Assembly (NCBI GenBank): GCA_947462535.1
Contig: CANHPN010000028.1
Coordinates: forward strand, 1-32,370
Source of the DNA: Akkermansiaceae bacterium
Lineage (GTDB): Bacteria > Verrucomicrobiota > Verrucomicrobiia > Verrucomicrobiales > Akkermansiaceae
Length of the DNA stretch: 32,370 nt
Direction of reading: 5' to 3'
Shown here: positions 1 to 7,081 of the stretch, in pieces
How positions within the stretch are numbered: position 1 is the first letter of the stretch
Layout: each line of letters starts with the position of its first letter
Notes under the pieces: generated by a model
The model's database searches: none
The model's input: the letters and a program-made list of their open reading frames with translations, nothing else
What the model was told of the DNA's origin: nothing
Made by a program: the position numbers and the translations under genes

Positions 1-128
1 AAAAGGATCTCGCCGAAGTAGTGGCGCTTGGCTTTGCCATTGCGGGGATCGGTGAGCTTTTCAAATGCTTCCATGCCGGGAGGAAACCATCCGGCATACT
101 CTTCATTACGGGTCTTCTTGCAAGCCAT
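1..128 (-). CDS. ISAs1-like transposase, N-terminal part (runs off left edge)
   Basis: The reverse strand opens with ATG at 126-128 and stays open to the window edge, giving about 42 residues. The segment AFEKLTDPRNGKAKRH followed by an FGEIL-like stretch matches the pattern of the short domain that precedes the DDE catalytic domain in ISAs1/H-repeat transposases (F..L.DPR....RH.L.E.L). The catalytic part lies outside the window, so activity cannot be judged. The plus-strand open frame over the same DNA (21-254) has no recognisable features and is taken as a shadow. The assignment rests on one short motif; an unrelated short protein with a DPR motif remains possible. Confidence 0.55.
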   Translation of the reverse strand, partial: MACKKTRNEEYAGWFPPGMEAFEKLTDPRNGKAKRHYFGEIL

Positions 129-175
129 CCGGCCCGCTTAAATCAAACGGTCGTTTCGTACAAGTGCGGATTGTA

Positions 176-194
176 CCAAAATGAGGTAGCCCTG
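176..194 (-). mobile_element. Candidate outer end of the ISAs1-like element
   Basis: Read inward from 194 on the reverse strand the sequence begins CAGGGCTACC, about 66 bp ahead of the transposase start, a plausible place for an insertion-sequence end. The partner end is outside the window, so neither the inverted repeat nor a target duplication can be verified. This is a positional guess. Confidence 0.25.
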
Positions 195-272
195 TGCGGG
201 TCAAGAAATTCCATTGACATCCCCGCTCTGGAGCCGCCTCTTTGGATAGGTTAAAAAACACTGCAAATCAAC

Positions 273-482
273 GTGGACACCGACTTACTACACACCGAAA
301 AAATCCTCGCGGATCGGAAGACCTTTTATCTCGATCTCAAAAAGAACGCGCGCGGCATGGTGGTAAAGATCACCGAAGACGTCGGCGGGAATCGTGACAC
401 GATCATGGTGCCGGCCGAGATCCTCGGGGATTTCATCGCCGCGCTGACGGATATCAAGGCCACCGCCGACGAGCAGGATTGA
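273..482 (+). CDS. PUR-alpha-like (DUF3276-type) nucleic-acid-binding protein
   Basis: A 69-residue protein starting with GTG. The order is a short strand (LLHTEKILADRKTFYLDLK), a strand-turn-strand (ARGMVVKITEDVGGNRDTIMVP) and a final helix (EILGDFIAALTDI). This is the strand-rich-then-helix arrangement of a single PUR repeat, found in bacterial DUF3276/BpuR proteins that bind single-stranded DNA or RNA as dimers. The length suits one repeat. An in-frame stop lies at 252-254 and no better start occurs between, so GTG at 273 is chosen; no Shine-Dalgarno is visible. The role is probably RNA or ssDNA binding in the cytoplasm; targets cannot be read from sequence. Confidence 0.75.
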   Translation: MDTDLLHTEKILADRKTFYLDLKKNARGMVVKITEDVGGNRDTIMVPAEILGDFIAALTDIKATADEQD

Positions 483-555
483 GCGTGCGGGCTTCCCGCC
501 GCTTTGGCCTTGCTGAGGCGGGGGGATTTGGCGAGCTTGGCGCACAGGATTTTCC

Positions 556-1641
556 ATGGCAGCACACCCCTCCGTCAACGTCGCGCGTCTCACTTATTTG
601 TTGGTTTGTGAAGCCGCGGGCGTGGCGATCGCCCTGAGCACCAAGGGCACACTCGACATCCCGATCGGTTTCGGGTTGCTAGGCGGACTCGCGGTGGCGG
701 GCTTTTTCATCTGGATGGAGTCGCTGATGAAGGGCTTCACCTTGCGCGGGTTTTCCACCGCCAGCTTCGGGCTCGGAGTCGGATTGTTCTGCGCCTGGCT
801 GCTGACGCGGGTGGAAATCTCAAATCTGCTGGAGCTGGCTTTCCGCGACAAGCTACAAGACGAAAAGGGCGTCTCCGCCGTCCAGCTCGACGTGCTGGTG
901 AACGCGCTGCGCCTCACCATCGATGTCACCTTGTTCGCGAGCCTCGGCTTTCTCGGAGCGGTGCTGGCGCTGCGGAGCAACCGCGACGAGTTCGCCTTCA
1001 TCATCCCCTACGTGCGGTTCCGCCAGGACTCGTCTTCCGGGCAGCCGGTGGTGCTGGACGTGGAGGCGGTGATGGACGGCCGGGTGTTAGGAGTCTTCCG
1101 CTCGGGCTTCCTCCACGGTCGGCTGATCGTCCCGCGCTTTGTGCTTGATGAGCTACAGACCATGGCGGATGTCGGATCAAGCGCCGACCGCCAGCGTGCG
1201 CAGCGCGGCTTGAACAGCCTCGAGCAGATGCAAAACGCCGCCGACATCCAAATCTCGATTCACGACAGCCTGATGCCCGCAGAGCCAGAGCCGGTGAATA
1301 CCCGCCTGATCGAAACGACCCGCTTGCTAGGCGCGCGACTGATGACCGTGGATGAAAACCTGGCGAAGGTGGCCAGGATTCAAGGGCTGGACGTGCTTAA
1401 CATCCACGACCTCGACGACGCGCTGAAACCCACTGTGGCGGTGGGCGAGAAAATCCGCATCGCGCTCGTCCGCACCGGCAAGGAAGAGCATCAGGCGGTG
1501 GGTTATCTACCAGACGGCACGATGATCGTGACCAACCACGCTGTCGCCAAGATCGGTTCCACTGTCGATGTCATCGTGGTCAGCACCTTGCAGACGGCGG
1601 GCGGGATGATCGTATTCGCCGAGCTTTACAAGGCGGGCTGA
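556..1641 (+). CDS. YacL-like PIN/TRAM-domain membrane protein
   Basis: A 361-residue protein close in size and layout to Bacillus YacL. Four hydrophobic segments fill roughly residues 8-28, 34-58, 66-84 and 116-138. A PIN nuclease-like domain follows from about residue 165, opening with LDVEAVMDGR (Asp168, Asp174) and carrying LIVPRFVLDEL and the late MTVDENLAKVARIQGLDVLN block. The last 75 residues, from DALKPTVAVGEKI, form a TRAM RNA-binding domain. The protein is inferred to be a membrane-anchored, metal-dependent ribonuclease or RNA-binding factor. The usual LDTS at the PIN start is LDVE here, a mild divergence. ATG at 556 is preceded by AGGA six bases upstream, one of the few clear ribosome-binding sites in the window. 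Confidence 0.85.
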   Translation: MAAHPSVNVARLTYLLVCEAAGVAIALSTKGTLDIPIGFGLLGGLAVAGFFIWMESLMKGFTLRGFSTASFGLGVGLFCAWLLTRVEISNLLELAFRDKLQDEKGVSAVQLDVLVNALRLTIDVTLFASLGFLGAVLALRSNRDEFAFIIPYVRFRQDSSSGQPVVLDVEAVMDGRVLGVFRSGFLHGRLIVPRFVLDELQTMADVGSSADRQRAQRGLNSLEQMQNAADIQISIHDSLMPAEPEPVNTRLIETTRLLGARLMTVDENLAKVARIQGLDVLNIHDLDDALKPTVAVGEKIRIALVRTGKEEHQAVGYLPDGTMIVTNHAVAKIGSTVDVIVVSTLQTAGGMIVFAELYKAG

Positions 1642-1647
1642 GAAGGC

Positions 1648-1953
1648 CTAACCGCGCTTGGCGATCTGCTTGCGGAATAGCGGGACGAGCTCGGAGTCCA
1701 TCCACGCGTTGGCCGCTTCAAGACCGCCTTCCAGAAAGAGTTTGCCGATCGACGCCTCCACGCGGGTCGGGTTGCCGAAGGCGCTGAGAAAATCGTTAGA
1801 AGTCAGACGGGTGAACCACTCGCCGTCCATGGAGTTGCGCTCGCGCAGGACGAATTGGCGGGCAAAAAGCGCGAGGACGGCGTCACCGACCCAGGCTGCT
1901 TCACGTTCTTGGCGGAGTTCTTCGTCTTTGCGGCTCACGCGGGGAGAATGCAC
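1648..1953 (-). CDS. Small RNase III-domain-like protein with incomplete active site
   Basis: A 101-residue protein with a GTG start. Two RNase III hallmarks are visible: AAWVGDAVLALFARQF (family ERLEFLGDAVL) and RVEASIGKLFLEGGLEAANAW (family D..EALIGAIYLDGGLEAA). It has no double-stranded-RNA-binding domain and is as small as Mini-III proteins. Against the four acidic metal ligands of RNase III, Asp24 and Glu66 are kept, but the first Glu aligns with Ala20 and the third acidic residue with Thr63. Catalysis is therefore doubtful. It starts 4 bp after the lipoprotein gene ends on the same strand, so the two are probably co-transcribed. It might bind structured RNA without cutting it. Confidence 0.65.
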   Translation of the reverse strand: MHSPRVSRKDEELRQEREAAWVGDAVLALFARQFVLRERNSMDGEWFTRLTSNDFLSAFGNPTRVEASIGKLFLEGGLEAANAWMDSELVPLFRKQIAKRG

Positions 1954-1957
1954 GATC

Positions 1958-2533
1958 TCAGTGCGGCCGCACGATTTTTTGCAGGCGTTCGCGCTCGATT
2001 TTTTCGCGAAGCCGGGTTTCCGAATCGACGTCCCAGTATCCCGGCTTGAGTTCGAGGAAAACCGACGAGTAAGGCAGCGCGGTGGTCGTGCGGATCACCA
2101 GCACATCGAAGCTGCGGTTCGCGTCCTCAAGCAGGGTGAGCAGTGATTGTTGTTCGAGCTCGGCCGTCTCATGGCCGTGAAGCGAATCCTTGAGACGCTT
2201 GCGAAGCTCGTCGATCCCCGGGGCGAAGTCGTTTTCCACCGAGCGGAGCTCCCGCGGCACATAGATGTGCGACCTGACGTTTTCTGTTTGTTCGAGGACG
2301 TTGAGCACGTAGTCGAGGGCCTCCGGGACATCGACGGAAGCTGTCACCTGGCGGATTCCGGGCCTGCTCTGAGCGGGGAACGAGGCTTCCGCGATGACGA
2401 TCCAGTTGCGGTAACCGAGCTGCCCCGCCTGGCGGTCCACCGCCGCGTGCCACGGCGGGTTGTTCTGAACACCTGCACAGCCAAGCGAGAGAAACGCCAC
2501 CACAAGGGCAAGAAAACCGCGACAAACAACCAT
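1958..2533 (-). CDS. Exported RbsD/FucU-like lipoprotein, probably non-catalytic
   Basis: A 191-residue protein. The first 19 residues form a signal peptide ending in SLGC, a lipobox-like site with lipid-accepting Cys19. The mature part follows the RbsD/FucU sugar mutarotase fold: QLGYRNWIVIAEASFPAQS matches the family block with LGH..D.LVI.DA.FP, and VIRTTTALPYSSVFLEL matches the C-terminal VIR.GE..PYAN.IL block. Key family residues differ: the catalytic His of LGH is Tyr41, the Asp of the DA motif is Glu49, and the Asn of PYAN is Ser. Family members are cytoplasmic pyranase/mutarotases, so a lipid-anchored variant lacking the catalytic His is odd. It sits just upstream of the RNase III-like gene. 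Confidence 0.6.
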   Translation of the reverse strand: MVVCRGFLALVVAFLSLGCAGVQNNPPWHAAVDRQAGQLGYRNWIVIAEASFPAQSRPGIRQVTASVDVPEALDYVLNVLEQTENVRSHIYVPRELRSVENDFAPGIDELRKRLKDSLHGHETAELEQQSLLTLLEDANRSFDVLVIRTTTALPYSSVFLELKPGYWDVDSETRLREKIERERLQKIVRPH

Positions 2534-2735
2534 GCGTTTACGTAGGCATTCGGCCGCCGACTGTCAACGTGCAGGCTGAGGTGAAAGCATTCGGTCGGCG
2601 TAACAATCTTGCGACTCGTGCCGCAGGCGTGCTACCGCTTGCCCGCTTGATTCGTTAAGACTCACGAAGGAATCTGCCGCGCCGAAAGCCCAAAAGGCTT
2701 GCACAAAACTAGCTGCGGGACTAACCCCCTCTCCC
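2534..2735. other. Intergenic region between divergent lipoprotein gene and ndk
   Basis: About 200 bp with no open frame that looks like a gene. It must carry the promoters of the minus-strand lipoprotein pair and of ndk. A TTGCAC at 2699-2704 with a TAAC-containing segment about 17 bp later could be the ndk promoter, but the -10 match is poor. ATG of ndk is preceded by a pyrimidine-rich stretch and no Shine-Dalgarno. Confidence 0.4.
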
Positions 2736-3173
2736 ATGACTCCAGAAACGACTCTCATCCTTTTAAAGCCCGACGCGGTCTCCAAAAACATCACCGGCCA
2801 GGTTCTCGCCCGCTTCGAAGCGCAAGGCTTCAAGATCCGCGGCATCAAAATGATGCTCCTCAGCGACGAAATCCTCGCCGAGCACTACTCGCACATCGCC
2901 GACAAGCCGTTCTTTCCATCCGTCCGCAGCTTCATGCAGGAAACTCCGGTCATCGCCCTCGCGCTTGAAGGTGAAAACGTCATCGCACGCGTCCGCGACT
3001 TGCTCGGACCGACCGACTCGATGGCCGCCGCCGCCGGGACCATCCGCGGCGACTTCGGCCACAAGGACGCCGACGCGAAGATGCGCAACGTCTGCCACGC
3101 CTCCGACTCCGTGGAAGCCGCCCAAGCCGAACTGAAGCGCTTCTTCAAGGAAGGCGAAATCTTCAACTACTGA
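2736..3173 (+). CDS. ndk: Nucleoside diphosphate kinase
   Basis: A 145-residue cytoplasmic enzyme that transfers the gamma-phosphate of ATP to nucleoside diphosphates through a phosphohistidine, balancing NTP and dNTP pools. Family blocks are in order: TLILLKPDAV at the N-terminus, GFKIRGIKMM, the DSMAAAAGTIRGDFG nucleotide loop, and the active site NVCHASDS with His121. Most relatives have HGSDS; the Ala variant is tolerated in some. Length and ends are normal. The VOC gene follows 3 bp downstream on the same strand and is probably co-transcribed. Confidence 0.96.
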   Translation: MTPETTLILLKPDAVSKNITGQVLARFEAQGFKIRGIKMMLLSDEILAEHYSHIADKPFFPSVRSFMQETPVIALALEGENVIARVRDLLGPTDSMAAAAGTIRGDFGHKDADAKMRNVCHASDSVEAAQAELKRFFKEGEIFNY

Positions 3174-3176
3174 AAA

Positions 3177-3521
3177 ATGCAGGTCGAACGCGTCAAGTAT
3201 GTCATCTGGGCAGCCGACTTGGCGCGGGCGACCCGCTTCTATCTGGAGGTTTTCGGTGCGGAGGTCATTCGCGCCAACAGTCATATCTCCGAGCTGGAAA
3301 TCGCCGGTGCCGTCATCGGTATCCATAGTGGCGGTGAGGGGAAACGCACATGGACCGGCATCAGCATCCAGGTCGCGGACGTGGTCGCCGGAGCGGCCGA
3401 AGTGGTGGCGCACGGCGGCGGCCTGGTCCGCGAGCCGCAGGAGGAAGACGGCGAGGCCCCGCACCTAGCGATGTGTTTCGACACGGACGGGAATGAGTTC
3501 ATGCTCATCCGCAAGCGCTAG
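3177..3521 (+). CDS. VOC (glyoxalase/bleomycin-resistance fold) family protein
   Basis: A 114-residue single-module vicinal-oxygen-chelate protein. The opening VKYVIWAADLARATRFYLEVFGAEV is the classic first beta-alpha-beta unit (F(Y/W)..vfG), and the end FDTDGNEFMLIRKR is the typical final strand with the metal-binding Glu of the family. The central ISIQVADVVAGAAEVVAHGGG is the second beta-alpha unit. Such proteins bind a metal and act on varied small molecules; the substrate cannot be predicted. The gene starts 3 bp after the ndk stop. Confidence 0.8.
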   Translation: MQVERVKYVIWAADLARATRFYLEVFGAEVIRANSHISELEIAGAVIGIHSGGEGKRTWTGISIQVADVVAGAAEVVAHGGGLVREPQEEDGEAPHLAMCFDTDGNEFMLIRKR

Positions 3522-3537
3522 GGGACGGTGGCAGTGC

Positions 3538-3600
3538 TCACTTCACCAGCTCCATCAGCTTCCCGTAGCCGCCCACGATGACCAGTTGATTGCTTGTCAT
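3538..3600 (-). pseudogene. 20-codon open frame, probable remnant of a lost gene
   Basis: The reverse strand reads ATG to TGA for 20 codons, MTSNQLVIVGGYGKLMELVK. VIVGGYGKLM resembles a nucleotide-binding-loop strand or the C-terminal strand of a longer protein, but nothing else of such a gene is detectable in the surrounding 190 bp between the convergent VOC and SafE genes. It is either a decayed fragment or chance; a functional micropeptide is less likely. Confidence 0.25.
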
Positions 3601-3709
3601 GTGACCCATGCGAGTCGGCCCGTCTCGTCAATGTCTCTCGAAACACCCTCATCAAACGGCCAAACGGGCGTGATGTTAGAAATTGTTTCCTGAAACCCCG
3701 GCGGGCCAA

Positions 3710-4408
3710 TCAATGACAGCACGAGGGAAGCTCCGGTTGCTCGCTGGCCGGCGCGCCGTAAAAATCCGTGGGGATCGTGCCGTGCAGCCGCAGCGCGAGC
3801 ACCAGCGCGGTGACGAGGGCCAGCCCGCGGCGCAGGCGGCTCATTGCGAGCGGCGTCAGCTTCGCCCGGATGCGGTGGAATTGATGTTGCGCGAGCCACA
3901 GCAGCGGCACTGTGCCGAGGCCGAAGGCGAGCGTGAACTCCGCGCCCTTCGCGGCGGAACCGGCGAGCAGTGCCGCGCCGAAAACCAGATAGAGCGGGCC
4001 GCACGGCAGGAAGGGTGTTAGCAGCCCCATCGCCGAGGCACCGCCGTATGCCGAGAGCTTGCAGGCCTTGAAGCGGGCCCGCGCGGCGAGCCGGTTGAGG
4101 ATCGCCGGGCGCGGGACTTTCTTGTCCAACCCGAAGGCCATCACTAGCAGAACGCCAACCATCATCCACGGAAGTAGGACGGCGGGCGAGTTGAAAAACC
4201 ACTTCAGCGGCTGCTGGCCGAGCGCGCCGCAGAGTGCGCCGATGAGGCCGTAGGAAACGAGCCGCGTCCCGTGATAGAGCGACGCGGCGGTGAGCCGCTC
4301 GCCCTCGGATTTCGCCAGGGTGCCGAGCCCGCACGCGATGGGGCCGCACATGCCGACGCAGTGGAAACTGGTGACAAGTCCGGCGGCAAGGGCGGCGACG
4401 GTGGTCAT
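3710..4408 (-). CDS. SafE/DsbD_2-type membrane transporter of a cbb3-oxidase assembly cluster
   Basis: A 232-residue multi-pass inner-membrane protein with about six hydrophobic segments. The N-terminal GLVTSFHCVGMCGPIACGL is the signature Cys-containing motif of the DsbD_2/SafE-like family (His16, Cys17, Cys21), and LLTPFLPCGPLYLVFGAAL is the second, repeated Cys-Gly-Pro motif. Relatives commonly lie next to cco/fix genes and are thought to move copper or reducing equivalents for haem-copper oxidase assembly. It begins 7 bp after the 43-residue gene and ends the ccoG cluster. Genome annotation pipelines often label the family sulfite exporter; copper or thiol handling fits this context better. 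Confidence 0.75.
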   Translation of the reverse strand: MTTVAALAAGLVTSFHCVGMCGPIACGLGTLAKSEGERLTAASLYHGTRLVSYGLIGALCGALGQQPLKWFFNSPAVLLPWMMVGVLLVMAFGLDKKVPRPAILNRLAARARFKACKLSAYGGASAMGLLTPFLPCGPLYLVFGAALLAGSAAKGAEFTLAFGLGTVPLLWLAQHQFHRIRAKLTPLAMSRLRRGLALVTALVLALRLHGTIPTDFYGAPASEQPELPSCCH

Positions 4409-4415
4409 CAGCGTT

Positions 4416-4547
4416 TCACTTCGATTGGTCCGGCGCGAACTCCACGGCCAAGGAAATCAACGTGGACCACGCGGTGAGCAGCAGGATGAATGCGAGCACG
4501 ACATAGATCCAGGGATTGCGGGAGACGAATTCAGAGATGGTTTTCAT
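4416..4547 (-). CDS. 43-residue single-pass membrane protein in the ccoG cluster
   Basis: A short reverse-strand gene, ATG at 4545-4547 and TGA at 4416-4418, that fills the gap between ccoG (6 bp) and the SafE-type gene (7 bp). The protein has a short N-terminal lead (MKTISEFVSRNP), one membrane helix (WIYVVLAFILLLTAWSTLIS) and a short polar tail ending in FAPDQSK. Spacing and size fit a small oxidase-assembly or oxidase subunit such as CcoQ, CcoS or a truncated FixH, but no diagnostic residue supports any one of these. Confidence 0.6.
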   Translation of the reverse strand: MKTISEFVSRNPWIYVVLAFILLLTAWSTLISLAVEFAPDQSK

Positions 4548-4553
4548 TGATGG

Positions 4554-5957
4554 TTAGGGATTGGGGATGGATTGCGGATTCGGGCCAAGAAAGCGAGCGG
4601 TTTTCTCCAGGACGACATCGCCCGGATCTGCGCGGACCTCGATGACGATGTCGGAGGTGCCGGTGTAGGAGGCGAGCGGGGCGAATACGACGCAGGTGCG
4701 CGACATCTCGCTGAGCGGCGCGATGGAGAACGACTGCTCGGTGCCGCTGAGCTGATAGCTCGCCGGCGTTTTCTTGCCGAGGTGGATGGTGATGGTGGCG
4801 GTCTGGTTGCGCTTGTTGAAGACGCGGACCTTGTAAATGTTCCGCACTGCGGTCGCGTCGCTGTAAAATCCGGCACCGTCGGCGCGGGAAATCGTCGCAG
4901 TGAAAGGCCGCGCCTTGTGGGAGGCCACCAGCGTCAACGCGCCCAGGCCGAGCACGGCGAGCGCGCAATAAGCATAGACGCGCAGCCGCAGGTAGCGGCG
5001 CTTTTTCCCGGCGAATCCGTTGAAGGAATCATAGCGGATCAGCCCTATCGGCCGCCTCACCTTGGTCATGATGTCGTCGCAGGCGTCGATGCAGGCGGTG
5101 CAGCCGATGCATTCGAGCTGCAGGCCGTTGCGGATGTCGATGCCGGTCGGGCAGACTTGCACGCAGCGGTGGCAGTCGATGCAGTCGCCCATCACCCTGC
5201 CTTTTGCGCCGCGGGGCTCGCCGCGTTTGTAATCGTAGCCGACGTTGATGGTGTCGTCGTCCGTTAGCGCGCTCTGGAGGCGGCCATACGGGCACATGAT
5301 GATGCAGAACTGCTCGCGGAAATAACCAAAGCAGAACCACAGGACCAGGGTGAGGAAGAGCACGACGCCGAAGGCGGTCGCGTGCTGGAGCGGCCCCTTG
5401 TGCATGAAGCCGTAAAGCCGCTCCAGCGAGACGAAGTAGGAAATGAAAACATGCGCGATGGCCGCGGCGATGACGACGAAAAGGAAGTGCTTGGTGCCGC
5501 GCTTCACGATTTTTCCGGCGGTCCACGGAGCCTGGGCAAGCGCCCGTCGCGCCGTGGCGTCGCCCTCGATCCAGCGCTCGATGCGCCGATAGACGTGATC
5601 CAGGAAGACGGTGTAAGGACAAGCCCAGCCGCACCAGATCCGGCCGAGCAGCGAGGTGATGAAAAACAGCGCGAAGCCCATCCCGCTGATCGCGAAAAAC
5701 ATCACCCACAAATCCTGTGGCACCAGCGTCAGGCCGAAGAGGTGGAACATCCGGTTTTCCACATCAAGAAACACCGCAGGATTGCCGTTGATCGGAATCC
5801 ACGGCAGCAGCATGTAAACGGCGATGAGCGCCAGCCCGACGAGGCGCCTCGCCAGCGTCCACCGGCCTTTCACGTCCGCCGGATGGAGGAAATAGCGCGA
5901 ACCATCGTCATTGATGGTGGTCACGGAGACCAGGTTCGGTGATTTGGGTGCGGCCAT
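4554..5957 (-). CDS. ccoG: Cytochrome c oxidase accessory protein CcoG (FixG/RdxA family)
   Basis: A 467-residue polyferredoxin membrane protein needed for cbb3-type oxidase assembly, probably through Cu(II) reduction. It has several membrane segments in the first half, the FixG signature RIWCGWACPYTVFLDHVYRR near residues 103-122, EQFCIIMCPYGRLQSAL near 215-235, and two Cys-rich [4Fe-4S] motifs, GDCIDCHRCVQVCPTG and ECIGCTACIDACD, near 256-293. A further membrane helix near 325-345 precedes the C-terminal Ig-like FixG_C domain. The open frame extends 35 codons upstream, but that part looks unlike the family; ATG at 5955-5957 (MAAPKSPNLV) is chosen. It leads a three-gene minus-strand cluster; ccoNOP are not in the window. 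Confidence 0.92.
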   Translation of the reverse strand: MAAPKSPNLVSVTTINDDGSRYFLHPADVKGRWTLARRLVGLALIAVYMLLPWIPINGNPAVFLDVENRMFHLFGLTLVPQDLWVMFFAISGMGFALFFITSLLGRIWCGWACPYTVFLDHVYRRIERWIEGDATARRALAQAPWTAGKIVKRGTKHFLFVVIAAAIAHVFISYFVSLERLYGFMHKGPLQHATAFGVVLFLTLVLWFCFGYFREQFCIIMCPYGRLQSALTDDDTINVGYDYKRGEPRGAKGRVMGDCIDCHRCVQVCPTGIDIRNGLQLECIGCTACIDACDDIMTKVRRPIGLIRYDSFNGFAGKKRRYLRLRVYAYCALAVLGLGALTLVASHKARPFTATISRADGAGFYSDATAVRNIYKVRVFNKRNQTATITIHLGKKTPASYQLSGTEQSFSIAPLSEMSRTCVVFAPLASYTGTSDIVIEVRADPGDVVLEKTARFLGPNPQSIPNP

Positions 5958-6119
5958 GGAAGAGCGTGGAAGGATCCCCCTCGCCTGCCCATCCCGCTCC
6001 GCATCGCCTGCGCAAGACCGCGCAGGAAATGCCTGTGGCGCACGTCCCCCGCCGCCGATCACGCGGGAATTTCATGCGAGCCCGTTGCCGGATGAAGCCT
6101 CAACCCGGAGCAATCTCCC

Positions 6120-6392
6120 ATGAAAACGAAGTCACCGAGGCCTTTGGCAAAGTCGCGCGGCCTGATCGACGGTGAGGCGCGGGCGGCGGGGATTTCCAAC
6201 CTCATCGAGCACGACGCTGTGCTGAAAGAGGCGATGGGATTTGACGAGGCGCATTTCACGCGGCTCTGGCAGGTCTGCGGCCGGTTTGAGGGAGACGCGA
6301 CCTTGACCTCGGTCCGGATGCGTGACAGAAAAAGTGACGGAGCGGGCCTGTTCACCGGGCCTCCATTTGAAAACCAACCACCGATCTCATGA
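6120..6392 (+). CDS. Small hypothetical protein coupled to the DUF3313 lipoprotein gene
   Basis: A 90-residue frame whose TGA overlaps the ATG of the next gene in an ATGA arrangement, the main argument that it is translated. GGAG lies 10 bp before the ATG, a weak ribosome-binding site. The protein is basic at the start (MKTKSPRPLAKSR), probably helical in the middle (ISNLIEHDAVLKEAMGFDEA), and has no signal peptide or recognised domain. The opposite strand is also open over much of the region, so a chance frame is possible. No function is proposed. Confidence 0.4.
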   Translation: MKTKSPRPLAKSRGLIDGEARAAGISNLIEHDAVLKEAMGFDEAHFTRLWQVCGRFEGDATLTSVRMRDRKSDGAGLFTGPPFENQPPIS

Positions 6393-7039
6393 ACCTCATC
6401 ACACGACTTGGCATGTTTGCCGCCGCGGGAGCCGCGCTCGCCCTTTCCTCCTGCGCTACCGGAGGCAAATCGCCCTCCGGGATTCTCTCGAATTTCTCCC
6501 AACTGGACGGCGGCTACGGCACGGAAAACGCGGTGTCCTCCTACGTCAAGCCGGGCGCGGACTTCAAGCAATACGACAGCGTGATCATCGACCCAGTGAC
6601 CACCGTGGTCGCCTCGCCGGGCGTCAGTCCCGCAGTGACGGACCAACTCGCCGCTTACCTGAGCGAGTCGCTGCACGGCCAGGTGAGCGACTTGAAAATC
6701 GTCGCCACTCCCGGTCCGAGGACTCTCCGGGTCCACACGGGTCTGACGGACGTGATCACCGCCCAACAGGCCGGCAAGGGCGTGAAAGCCGTGCATGCCG
6801 CGCCTCGCGCCACGCTCAGCGGCAAGCTGGGTTCCGCCACCGTGGCGACCTTCGTTTCCAATGTCTGCTTCGAGGGTGAGATCCTCGATTCCGTGACGGG
6901 CGAGCGGCTGGTCGCGTTGGTGGATCACCGGCTCGGCTCGAAGCGCGAGGCCACCGAGGCGACCTCATGGACCGCCGTCCGCAGCGGCGTGAATCAAGGA
7001 GTCGTGAGACTTCGCGAGCGCTTCAAGGCCGTACGCTAA
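6389..7039 (+). CDS. DUF3313-family lipoprotein
   Basis: A 216-residue protein with a lipoprotein signal peptide ending ALALSSC (Cys22), so probably anchored in the outer membrane. The body matches the DUF3313 pattern: FSQLDGGYG near the start, YVKPGADFKQYDSVIIDPVT, a middle block with LAAYLSESLHG, and a C-terminal FEGEILDSVTGERLVALVDHRLG. The family has no established biochemical role. The gene overlaps the preceding small gene by four bases, and the recombinase gene follows after 42 bp. Confidence 0.75.
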   Translation: MNLITRLGMFAAAGAALALSSCATGGKSPSGILSNFSQLDGGYGTENAVSSYVKPGADFKQYDSVIIDPVTTVVASPGVSPAVTDQLAAYLSESLHGQVSDLKIVATPGPRTLRVHTGLTDVITAQQAGKGVKAVHAAPRATLSGKLGSATVATFVSNVCFEGEILDSVTGERLVALVDHRLGSKREATEATSWTAVRSGVNQGVVRLRERFKAVR

Positions 7040-7081
7040 CGGGCTTGGTGTTCGATTCCCCGCCGGATACCTTCCGCGCCG

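Noticed and set aside
214-219. TTGACA as a -35 element for the PUR-domain gene
   Set aside because: No acceptable -10 lies 16-18 bp downstream.
5958-6062. Upstream 35-codon extension of ccoG
   Set aside because: The extension lacks family similarity and would overlap the promoter region facing the divergent gene; ATG at 5957 fits CcoG proteins.
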